Under the pieces are notes generated by a model that saw only the letters and a program-made list of their open reading frames with translations, did no database searches and was not told where the DNA came from. A program made the position numbers and the translations under genes. Below, in pieces: positions 34,560-41,270 of a stretch of 41,270 bases of DNA (positions are counted from its first letter, which is position 1; each line of letters begins with the position of its first letter). Source of the DNA: Prevotella sp. (GTDB lineage Bacteria; Bacteroidota; Bacteroidia; Bacteroidales; Bacteroidaceae); the NCBI GenBank assembly GCA_016284895.1, contig JAEEPT010000004.1, positions 1-41,270 of the forward strand, written 5' to 3'.

Positions 34560-35807
34560 CTATTCTAACGCGTGAATCACCAGTCCTGAGCGCAGCTTCG
34601 GTTCGAACCATGTGGCCTTTGGCGGCATGATCTTTCCGCTGTCGGCAATGTCCATGATCTGCTTCATCGACACTGGATAGAGGGCCAGTGCCATGCGCAT
34701 CTCGCCGCTATCCACCCTTCGCTTCAGCTCGCCCAGACCGCGCAGTCCTCCCACGAAGTCTATACGCTTGTCGGAGCGCAGGTCCTTGATGCCCAACAAC
34801 TCGTCGAGTATCAGACGGCTCGATATGTCAACGTCGAGCACGCCGATGGGGTCGCTGTTGTCGTAAGTGCCTTCCTTGGCCTTCAGACTGTACCAGTGCT
34901 GGTCCAGATAGAGCGAGAACTCGTGCAGCTGCTGCGGCTTGTAGAGGTCGGTTCCCTTGTCGCTCACCTCGAAGTTCACCTGCAAGGCAGCGAGGAACTC
35001 CTCCGAGGTGAGTCCGTTCAGGTCCTTCACCACACGGTTGTAGTCCAGAATGGTGAGCTGCGAGGCCTGGAAGCACACTGCCATGAAGTAGTTATACTCC
35101 TCCTTGCCCGTGTGATTGGGGTTCTGCTGCTGTTTCTCGGCACCCACCAGCGCTGCAGCGGCTGAGCGGTGGTGTCCGTCGGCTATATACATGGTGGGCA
35201 TCTTGGCAAACTCGTCGGTGATGGTCTGCATGTCCTGCTCGTCGCTGATCACCCAGAACTGATGACGGAAGCCGTCGATGGGAGCCACGAAGTCATACTC
35301 GGGCGCGGTCTGGGCATAGCGCATGATGAGCGCATTGAGCACCTCATTGTCGGGATAGGCAAAGAACACGGGCTCAATGTTGGCGTTGTTCACACGCACA
35401 TGCTTCATGCGGTCTTCCTCCTTGTCGCGACGGGTCAGCTCGTGCTTCTTGATGCGACCCTGCATGTAGTCATCGACAAGTGCGCCCACCACCAGTCCGT
35501 ACTGGGTCTTGCCCTGCATGGTCTGCGCATATATATAATAATGTTCATGCGTGTCTTGCACCAGCCAGCCCTTCTCCTTGAAAATCTTGAAGTTCTCGGC
35601 TGCCTTCTCATACACACGCGGGTCGTACTCGCTCGTACCCACGGGGAAGTCTATCTCGGGTTTGATGATGTGGTAGAGACTCTTCTCGTTGTCGCCAGCC
35701 TCGGCGCGAGCCTCCTCGCTGTCCAGCACGTCGTAGGGACGGCTCTCCACCTGTTCCACCAGCTCCTTCGGTGGACGAATGCCTCTGAATGGTTTTACAG
35801 TTGCCAT
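34560..35807 (-). CDS. DUF1015 family protein
   Basis: The 415-residue protein starts MATVKPFRGIRPPKELVEQV, then 'SRPYDVLDSEEARAE', the hallmark start of DUF1015 (P-F-R-G-x-R-P, P-Y-D-V). Later 'KKHELTRRDKEEDRMKHVRV' with 'YIADGHHRSAAAALVGAEKQ' is the strongly conserved H-E-x-T and D-G-H-H-R centre. The fold has been likened to nucleotide-using enzymes, but the reaction is not established to my knowledge. In many Bacteroidota the gene lies next to serC/serA; here it follows a HIT gene by 41 bp. Confidence 0.92.
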   Translation of the reverse strand: MATVKPFRGIRPPKELVEQVESRPYDVLDSEEARAEAGDNEKSLYHIIKPEIDFPVGTSEYDPRVYEKAAENFKIFKEKGWLVQDTHEHYYIYAQTMQGKTQYGLVVGALVDDYMQGRIKKHELTRRDKEEDRMKHVRVNNANIEPVFFAYPDNEVLNALIMRYAQTAPEYDFVAPIDGFRHQFWVISDEQDMQTITDEFAKMPTMYIADGHHRSAAAALVGAEKQQQNPNHTGKEEYNYFMAVCFQASQLTILDYNRVVKDLNGLTSEEFLAALQVNFEVSDKGTDLYKPQQLHEFSLYLDQHWYSLKAKEGTYDNSDPIGVLDVDISSRLILDELLGIKDLRSDKRIDFVGGLRGLGELKRRVDSGEMRMALALYPVSMKQIMDIADSGKIMPPKATWFEPKLRSGLVIHALE

Positions 35808-35848
35808 ACGTTTCTCTCTTCGTTATTTTATGTTCTAACAGGAAAAAA

Positions 35849-36274
35849 TCACAGATTCGCCTTGATCTGCTCAATCATCTGTGCATACTCGGCATCAGTC
35901 AGATACACCTTGCCGGGGTTCATCTGGAACGTGCCGCCATAGTCGGGGCCATCTACATACTTCGGAGCCAGATGGAAGTGCAGGTGCGACAGTTTGTCGC
36001 TATAGGCACCATAGTTGATCTTTTCAGGATTGAATGCCTTCTGCATGGCGCGGGTCACGCGAGCCACATCGCTCATAAAGGCATTGCGCTGCTCATCAGT
36101 CAGCTCGTTCAGGTCGTTCACATGGCCGTTATAAGCCACCAGGCAACGTCCGCGATACGTCTGTTCCTTGAAGAGGAAGGCACGCGACACACTGAGTTCG
36201 CAGATCTCAATCATCAGGTCGTGCTGTGTCTGGTTGTTTGTGCAGTACAAGCACTGTTTAGGATCGCTTTGCAT
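35849..36274 (-). CDS. HIT family protein
   Basis: The 141-residue protein has a 'CLYCTN' zinc-type pair near the start, 'RGRCLVAYNGHVNDLNELTD' (42-61) in the middle and the histidine triad 'SHLHFHLAPK' (H-x-H-x-H) near 95-104. Such enzymes hydrolyse or transfer nucleoside phosphates. It is the first gene of the operon that leads to DUF1015, YigZ, thioesterase, DUF2461 and possibly GH2, from the promoter at 36327-36357. Confidence 0.9.
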   Translation of the reverse strand: MQSDPKQCLYCTNNQTQHDLMIEICELSVSRAFLFKEQTYRGRCLVAYNGHVNDLNELTDEQRNAFMSDVARVTRAMQKAFNPEKINYGAYSDKLSHLHFHLAPKYVDGPDYGGTFQMNPGKVYLTDAEYAQMIEQIKANL

Positions 36275-36326
36275 AATGAGTTTGTATGTTTTTGATAAAT
36301 GATTTGAGGGACAGTTTTCTTACGTG

Positions 36327-36357
36327 CAAAGTTACAAAATAAAATTCAAATACACAA
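36327..36357 (-). promoter_or_regulatory. Promoter of the HIT-DUF1015-yigZ operon
   Basis: TTG (36355-36357), 20 bp, TAACTTTG (36327-36334) on the minus strand. The start codon of the HIT gene is at 36274. Confidence 0.7.
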
Positions 36358-36370
36358 GTCTTTTCGCAAA

Positions 36371-36549
36371 AGAATACAGAAATACAGAATACAGTTTTCA
36401 TGTGAGCGATATACACCTGCTTCCCAAAAATCATAAGAAATAAAATTACTATATATTATATAATATAATTATATAATATAATATATAGTAAAAATTTTGG
36501 TTCATTTTTTCAGTGCTGCTGAGGAAACTGTATTCTGTATTCTGTATTT
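36371..36549. repeat. MITE-like inverted-repeat element with AT-rich palindromic centre
   Basis: Outer arms: AATACAG repeats at about 36371-36398 and their inverse CTGTATTCTGTATTCTGTA at 36527-36546. Between them a 44-bp near-palindrome made only of A and T except for its edge bases (36447-36490). The region has no open frame. It may be a non-autonomous transposon or a large cruciform. Confidence 0.6.
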
Positions 36550-36631
36550 GCTGGTTGTTTCAGCAAAATTGAAGCGTGCTTTTTTGCGTGTCTATTTTAA
36601 GAATTTATTTTTACACACTCCAAATTGTTCG

Positions 36632-36639
36632 TACCTTTG
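36632..36639 (+). promoter_or_regulatory. Plus-strand -7 box with no clear gene after it
   Basis: TACCTTTG fits TAnnTTTG. It points at the 3' end of the LeuA-like gene on the opposite strand. No confident -33 TTG is seen. Confidence 0.4.
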
Positions 36640-36679
36640 CCGTGTCAATTGAGAGCAAGAGACGAAAGCGCGCACCTCG

Positions 36680-36742
36680 CCAAGAGTTGAAGCTAAACGC
36701 ACCCGGAGTTGAAGCTAAACGCGAAGCGAGTTTAGGTCAGAT
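36680..36742. repeat. Short tandem repeat and hairpin
   Basis: GAGTTGAAGCTAAACGC occurs at about 36682-36698 and again at about 36707-36723, 25 bp apart, and the second copy leads into the inverted pair CTAAAC-GCGAAGCGA-GTTTAG. Confidence 0.6.
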
Positions 36743-36774
36743 GCTCAGAGGGACAAAAATGAATAAAGAGAGAA

Positions 36775-38334
36775 TCAGTTTTCTATGATGTTCAGCATCT
36801 TAATGGTAGCCTTGATGGCTGCCTCCGTCTGGTCGGCATCGAGACCGCGAGTGCGCATCAGCCGCCCATCGTCCATACGCCATGTGATGACCGTCTGCAC
36901 CAAAGCATCGGTACGGCCACCCGGTGGAATGGTCACGGCATAGTTCTCCAACAGGGGGAAGGTGCGGTCGAGATACTCCTTGTAGATTTTGCGCACAGCC
37001 TTCACGAAGGCATCGTACTGACCGTCGCCCGATGAATGTCCCTCATACTGCATGCCGTTGACCTCGAGCTTCACATTGGCCAAGGGCTTCAGACCGTAGG
37101 CCAGCGACACCTGATAGCCCACCAGCTTCACCTTGTCCTCAGCCACGTCGTGCTTCAACACATCGCTCACGATGAAGGGCAGATCGTCTTGTGTGACCAC
37201 CTCCTTGCGGTCGCCCAGTTCGGTGATTCTCTTTGTGACGCGCTGGGTCTGTTCGGGTGTGAGCTCCAAGCCCAGTTCCTTCAGGTTGCGGGCTATATTG
37301 GCCCGCCCGCTGGTCTTGCCCATTGCATACTCACGCTTGCGCCCGAATCGCTCAGGCACCAAGGCATTGTGGTAGAGACCGCCCTTGTTGTCGCCATCGG
37401 CATGAACGCCAGCCACCTGCGTGAACACATTGTCGCCTATGATGGGCTGATTGGGTGCTATGGCTATGCCGCTGTAGCTCTCCACGAGTCGGCTGATGTC
37501 GTTGAGCCGCTCTTCGTTGATGCTGGTCTTGGCGTGGAACTGATCCTTGAGAATGACTTGCACACTGGAGAGAGGCGCATTGCCGCACCGCTCCCCCAGC
37601 CCATTCACTGTGACGTGCAGTCCTCGCACACCGCAGAGGGCAGCCGCCAGCGAGTTCGATACTGCCAGGTCGTAGTCGTTGTGGGCATGGAAGTCGAAAT
37701 GGGCATCGGGATAACGACGGTTCATCTTGCGGAAGAACTCGATGACCTGAAGCGGATTCATGATGCCGAGCGTATCGGGCAGCATGTAGCGGTGCACAGG
37801 GGTGTCGATGAGCGCATCCATCAGCTGATATACATATTCGGGCGATTCTTTCATACCGCCCGACCAGTCTTCGAGATACAGATTGACCTCAATGCCCTTG
37901 CCGTGGGCGTAGGCCACCTCCTCACGTATGTCGCTGATGTGCTCGTCGGGTGTTTTCCGCAACTGCTCACGACAATGCTTCAGCGACCCTTTTGCCAGCA
38001 GATTGAGGGTCTTACATCCGGCACTCTCCACCCAGTCCACCGACACATGGCCATCAACGAACCCCAGCACCTCAACACTATTGAGACGGTCTATCTGGCG
38101 AGCATAGCGACAGATCATCTTCACGGCCTCTTTCTCGCCTTCACTCACCCGGGCCGACCCCACCTCGATGCGATCCACATTCAGGTCGCGCAGCAGCATG
38201 CGGGCAATCATGAGCTTTTCGTGAGGCAGGAAGCTCACGCCACTTGTCTGCTCGCCGTCGCGCAGCGTAGAGTCCATGATCTCAATAAACGGTCGGAAAC
38301 CATGTACGTCCTCTATCTGATTCATCTTCTTCAT
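36775..38334 (-). CDS. Second LeuA-like protein, probable citramalate synthase
   Basis: The 519-residue protein belongs to the DRE-TIM metallolyase family with the motif 'IMDSTLRDGEQTSGVSFLP' (19-37), 'RYMLPDTLGIMNPLQVIEFF', metal-binding 'DFHAHNDYDLAVSNSLAAAL' and 'VNGLGERCGNAPL', and a C-terminal LeuA dimer/allosteric domain (about 390-519, with 'GQYDAFVKAVRKIYKEYLD'). The neighbouring true LeuA (40306 onward) and the order leuA-leuC-leuD-this gene match Bacteroides clusters, where this paralogue is taken as (R)-citramalate synthase for isoleucine or as a second isopropylmalate synthase. Its start overlaps the leuD stop by ATGA. Substrate choice is inference. Confidence 0.85.
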   Translation of the reverse strand: MKKMNQIEDVHGFRPFIEIMDSTLRDGEQTSGVSFLPHEKLMIARMLLRDLNVDRIEVGSARVSEGEKEAVKMICRYARQIDRLNSVEVLGFVDGHVSVDWVESAGCKTLNLLAKGSLKHCREQLRKTPDEHISDIREEVAYAHGKGIEVNLYLEDWSGGMKESPEYVYQLMDALIDTPVHRYMLPDTLGIMNPLQVIEFFRKMNRRYPDAHFDFHAHNDYDLAVSNSLAAALCGVRGLHVTVNGLGERCGNAPLSSVQVILKDQFHAKTSINEERLNDISRLVESYSGIAIAPNQPIIGDNVFTQVAGVHADGDNKGGLYHNALVPERFGRKREYAMGKTSGRANIARNLKELGLELTPEQTQRVTKRITELGDRKEVVTQDDLPFIVSDVLKHDVAEDKVKLVGYQVSLAYGLKPLANVKLEVNGMQYEGHSSGDGQYDAFVKAVRKIYKEYLDRTFPLLENYAVTIPPGGRTDALVQTVITWRMDDGRLMRTRGLDADQTEAAIKATIKMLNIIEN

Positions 38335-38924
38335 TGCTTATTGTCGCGCTCCCACGCCTCTGTCTTGTCTTGGTTCTGCACAAGGAAGTCTATGTCGTCG
38401 AGACCGTTCATCAGGCAGTGCTTCTTATAGCCGTTGATCTCGAAATGCTCCTGTCGGCCCGTAGCCTTGTTGGTCACTGTCTGCCGGGGCAGGTCAACCT
38501 CGACTTCGGTCTTGGGGTCGTGCTTGATGCTCTCGAAGAGTTCAGCCAGAAACGGCTCGCTGACCACCACAGGCAGCACGAAGTTGTTCAGCTCATTGTT
38601 TTTGTGAATATCGGCAAAGAACGAGCTGATGACCACGCGGAAGCCATATCCCGCAATGGCCCATGCAGCATGCTCCCTACTGGAGCCCGAGCCGAAGTTC
38701 TTGCCCGCCACGAGGATGCAGCCTCCGTAGGTGGGGTCGTTGAGCACAAAGTCCTTCACGGGCTGTCCGTCCTTGTCGTAGCGCCAGTCGCGGAACAGGT
38801 TCTCGCCAAAGCCCTCCTTGTCGGTTGCCTTCAGGAAACGGGCAGGAATGATTTGGTCTGTATCTACGTTCTCTAATGGAAGCGGAACGCAGGTGGATGT
38901 GATAATATCGAATTTCTGTTTCAT
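38331..38924 (-). CDS. leuD: 3-isopropylmalate dehydratase small subunit
   Basis: The 197-residue product starts [20 protein letters not shown] (ATG at 38924, overlapping the leuC stop by ATGA) and has the swivel-domain signatures '[15 protein letters not shown]' and '[17 protein letters not shown]', in which the Ser and Arg bind substrate. With LeuC it isomerizes 2-isopropylmalate to 3-isopropylmalate, and also acts on citramalate. A longer reading upstream of 38924 would run into leuC and is not credible. Confidence 0.96.
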   Translation of the reverse strand: MKQKFDIITSTCVPLPLENVDTDQIIPARFLKATDKEGFGENLFRDWRYDKDGQPVKDFVLNDPTYGGCILVAGKNFGSGSSREHAAWAIAGYGFRVVISSFFADIHKNNELNNFVLPVVVSEPFLAELFESIKHDPKTEVEVDLPRQTVTNKATGRQEHFEINGYKKHCLMNGLDDIDFLVQNQDKTEAWERDNKQ

Positions 38925-40309
38925 AACAATACACGTGGATCGGTGATTACTCCTGTTACGGCGGCTGCAGCAGCCACGAGGGGCGAGGCAAGGATGGTGC
39001 GTGCGCCAGGTCCCTGACGGCCCTCGAAATTGCGGTTGCTGGTTGAGACAGACAGTTTGCCGGAAGGCACCTTGTCGTCGTTCATGGCCAGACAAGCCGA
39101 GCAGCCGGGCTGCCGAATCTGGAACCCAGCCTCAGCCAGCACCTTGTCGAGTCCCTCTTCACGAATCTGACGGTCAACCGCCCATGAGCCAGGCACCAGC
39201 CAAGCCACCACATCGGAGGCTTTCTTGCGACCTTTCACGATAGAGGCGAAGGCACGGAAATCCTCAATACGACCATTGGTGCAGGCACCGAGGAAGACGT
39301 AATCGACGGTCTTGCCCAAGAGCTTTTCACCGGGCTTGAACCCCATGTAGGAGAGGGCTTTCATGAAGCCAGCCGACTCTCCTTCAGACGGAGCCGAGGG
39401 GATGTTTTCGGTGATGCCAATACCCATGCCCGGATTGGTTCCATAAGTGATTCGCGGTTCAATATCTTTCGCACTGAATATCAGCTCCTTATCAAACACC
39501 GCATCCTCATCGCTCCGAAGCGTTTTCCAATAGGCCACGGCACGTTCCCAGTCGGCTCCCTTGGGGGCAAACTCACGTCCTTTCAGATAGGCGAAAGTAG
39601 TCTCGTCGGGGGCAATGAACCCACCACGTGCACCCATCTCGATCGAGAGGTTGCAAAGTGTCAGTCGGCCCTCCATCGACATATCTCGCACCACCTCGCC
39701 GGCATACTCCACGAAGTAGCCCGTAGCACCGCTGGTGGTGAGCTGCGACATGAGGAAGAGCGCCACGTCCTTGGCCGTCACGCCACGCTGCAACTGACCA
39801 TTGATGGTGATGCGCATGGAGCGCGGTTTTTGCTGCAAGATGCATTGTGAGGCCATCACCATCTCCACCTCAGAGGTTCCGATGCCGAAGGCCACGGCTC
39901 CCACGGCACCATGCGTGCTGGTGTGAGAGTCGCCACACACAATTGTCATGCCGGGCAGCGAGAGTCCTTTCTCAGGCCCCACCACGTGAATGATGCCATT
40001 GTCGGGCGACATCATGCCGTAGTGTCTGAGTCCGAACTCGCGTGCATTCCGCTCCAGCGTATCTACCTGCTTCTTCGACACGGGGTCGCTGATGGGCTTA
40101 TCCTGGTCGTGCGTAGGAGTGTTGTGGTCGGGCATGCAGACGATATGGTCGGGCCGAAAGCATTTCAAACCACGAGCCCGCATGCCGTCGAATGCCTGCG
40201 GTGAGGTCACCTCATGACAATACAGGCGGTCAATATAGAGCTGGGTGGGACCGTCGGCCACTTGCTGAACGACATGGCGGTCCCAGATTTTGTCAAATAA
40301 CGTATTCAT
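38921..40309 (-). CDS. leuC: 3-isopropylmalate dehydratase large subunit
   Basis: The 462-residue protein starts [20 protein letters not shown]. Signatures are 'CMPDHNTPT', '[20 protein letters not shown]', '[20 protein letters not shown]' and '[19 protein letters not shown]'; the Cys of GACTNG and the two Cys of GCSAC hold the 4Fe-4S cluster. Normal length. It starts within the leuA stop (ATGA, 40306-40309) and overlaps leuD in the same manner, so the operon is tightly coupled. Confidence 0.97.
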   Translation of the reverse strand: MNTLFDKIWDRHVVQQVADGPTQLYIDRLYCHEVTSPQAFDGMRARGLKCFRPDHIVCMPDHNTPTHDQDKPISDPVSKKQVDTLERNAREFGLRHYGMMSPDNGIIHVVGPEKGLSLPGMTIVCGDSHTSTHGAVGAVAFGIGTSEVEMVMASQCILQQKPRSMRITINGQLQRGVTAKDVALFLMSQLTTSGATGYFVEYAGEVVRDMSMEGRLTLCNLSIEMGARGGFIAPDETTFAYLKGREFAPKGADWERAVAYWKTLRSDEDAVFDKELIFSAKDIEPRITYGTNPGMGIGITENIPSAPSEGESAGFMKALSYMGFKPGEKLLGKTVDYVFLGACTNGRIEDFRAFASIVKGRKKASDVVAWLVPGSWAVDRQIREEGLDKVLAEAGFQIRQPGCSACLAMNDDKVPSGKLSVSTSNRNFEGRQGPGARTILASPLVAAAAAVTGVITDPRVLL

Positions 40310-41270
40310 CGCTTAAATTTATTTATACAGTCAATATAAGCCTCGACCGAAGCCGTGACAATGTCGGTATTGGCTCCGAAGCCGTAATACACAGAGCCGT
40401 CGTACTCCACCTGCATGTGGACCTTACCCACATCGTCGGAGCCTTTGGAGATGGCCTGAATGGTGAACTCCTTCAGGGTCATCTGCTTCATGATAATCTT
40501 CTTCAGGGCCTTGATGGCAGCATCGACAGGGCCGTTGCCACTCGAAGCAGCCTCGAACTTCTGTCCGCTGATGTCCAGTCCGATGGAAGCCACCGACTTC
40601 ACCCCCTTGCCCGTAGTGACCTGCAAGAAGTCGAGATGCACGGCATGCTGATCGGCGGTATCGGCACCTGCCAGCATGAGCACGTCGGCATCGCTCACCT
40701 CTTTCTTCTGGTCGGCCAGCTCCAGGAACTTCTCATAAATCTTGTCGAGCTTCTCCTCACTCATTTCCACTCCGTTCACATGCAGACGGTGCTTCAGCGC
40801 AGCACGTCCGCTGCGGGCAGTCAGCACGATTGAGCTGTCATCAATGCCCACATCCTTCGGATCCATAATCTCGTAAGTGTGCACATTCTTTAGCACTCCG
40901 TCCTGATGGATGCCGCTGGAATGGGCAAAGGCATTGCGGCCCACGATGGCCTTGTTAGGCTGCACCGGCATGTTCATCAAGCCCGAAACCATTCGGCTGG
41001 TGGGGAAAATCTTAGTGGTATTGATATTGGTATCAATGCTGATAGCCTTATGACACTTCAGAATCATGACAATCTCCTCAAGTGAGGTGTTACCGGCACG
41101 CTCGCCAATGCCGTTGATGGTCACCTCTACCTGTCGGGCTCCGTTGAGCACGCCCTCCAGCGTGTTAGCCGTAGCCATGCCCAGATCGTTGTGGCAATGG
41201 GTGGAGATGATGGCACGGTCAATGCAATCAACATGCTCCTTCAGATAACGGATTTTACCTCCGAATTCGT
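40306..41270 (-). CDS. leuA: 2-isopropylmalate synthase, 5' end cut by window edge
   Basis: The frame remains open from its stop at 40306 through 41268 and runs off the window, so the N-terminal part of the catalytic domain is missing. The visible part includes the metal-binding '[20 protein letters not shown]', '[20 protein letters not shown]', '[20 protein letters not shown]' and the C-terminal leucine-sensing domain with '[17 protein letters not shown]'. It condenses acetyl-CoA with 2-oxoisovalerate, the first step to leucine. The HCHND histidines lie upstream of an internal Met at 41178, proving that this Met is not the start. Confidence 0.96.
   Translation of the reverse strand, partial: EFGGKIRYLKEHVDCIDRAIISTHCHNDLGMATANTLEGVLNGARQVEVTINGIGERAGNTSLEEIVMILKCHKAISIDTNINTTKIFPTSRMVSGLMNMPVQPNKAIVGRNAFAHSSGIHQDGVLKNVHTYEIMDPKDVGIDDSSIVLTARSGRAALKHRLHVNGVEMSEEKLDKIYEKFLELADQKKEVSDADVLMLAGADTADQHAVHLDFLQVTTGKGVKSVASIGLDISGQKFEAASSGNGPVDAAIKALKKIIMKQMTLKEFTIQAISKGSDDVGKVHMQVEYDGSVYYGFGANTDIVTASVEAYIDCINKFKR

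Noticed and set aside
36576..36788. 70-codon plus-strand frame in the AT-rich gap
   Set aside because: It starts before the putative -7 box at 36632 and crosses the tandem repeats; the product is basic and without any domain.
37036..38430. Open frame of 464 codons on the plus strand
   Set aside because: It is antisense to the LeuA-like gene and leuD, with no ribosome site or family match.

Overview
The window comes from a member of the Bacteroidota, most likely a Prevotella/Segatella-type organism. The evidence is a SusC/SusD pair, promoters of the Bacteroidota form (TAnnTTTG at -7 with TTG about 20 bp upstream), secreted proteins ending in the Prevotella-like tail 'GIYI..GKKIIIK', and many small MKK-acidic peptides. 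Almost all genes lie on the minus strand, so transcription runs from high to low coordinates. The genus is inference; the phylum is well supported.

The centre (about 3.4-26.6 kb) is a polysaccharide utilization locus for beta-mannan, probably galactomannan or glucomannan. From upstream to downstream: an AraC-type regulator (25722-26606); a surface GH26 lipoprotein, a three-module secreted protein, SusC, SusD and an IPT/TIG glycan-binding lipoprotein; a two-module secreted protein; then GH36 alpha-galactosidase, the remnant of a GH3 gene, a second exported GH26, a GH5 mannanase, a GH130 mannosylglucose phosphorylase, a GPH sugar transporter and an AGE-family (mannobiose/cellobiose) 2-epimerase; then two large secreted modular proteins, each followed by a 53-61-residue acidic peptide; and finally mannose-6-phosphate isomerase. 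The inferred flow is: surface cleavage by GH26/GH5, capture and import by SusCD and its partners, periplasmic debranching by GH36 and trimming by GH26 to mannobiose, transport by GPH, epimerization to mannosylglucose, phosphorolysis by GH130, and entry into glycolysis through ManA.

The strongest new observation is a regulon visible in the DNA. Four promoters in this locus (at 25.7, 17.0, 16.0 and 7.3 kb) carry two direct copies of TGACAC, or a one- or two-base variant, spaced exactly 21 bp, with exactly 22 bp from the proximal copy to a TAnnTTTG -7 box. This geometry is that of an AraC-family activator site overlapping the -33 region, and the obvious candidate regulator is the adjacent AraC protein. 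A second observation is a recurring, unnamed beta-rich module of about 100 residues in four secreted proteins of the locus, which I suggest is a glycan-binding module.

The flanks are mostly housekeeping: an EamA-type membrane protein (cut by the window start) and truA at the left; an EFR1-type flavodoxin/ferredoxin protein on the plus strand, two identical tRNA-Asp genes, a small secreted protein that is little more than a C-terminal sorting-like domain, a GH2 beta-galactosidase, a DUF2461 protein, an acyl-ACP thioesterase, a YigZ-family protein, a DUF1015 protein and a HIT protein; and at the right a leucine/isoleucine operon (leuA cut by the window end, leuC, leuD, and a second LeuA-like/citramalate synthase), all joined by ATGA overlaps. 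Between the last two blocks is a 500-bp AT-rich region with a large imperfect inverted repeat that looks like a MITE-type element.
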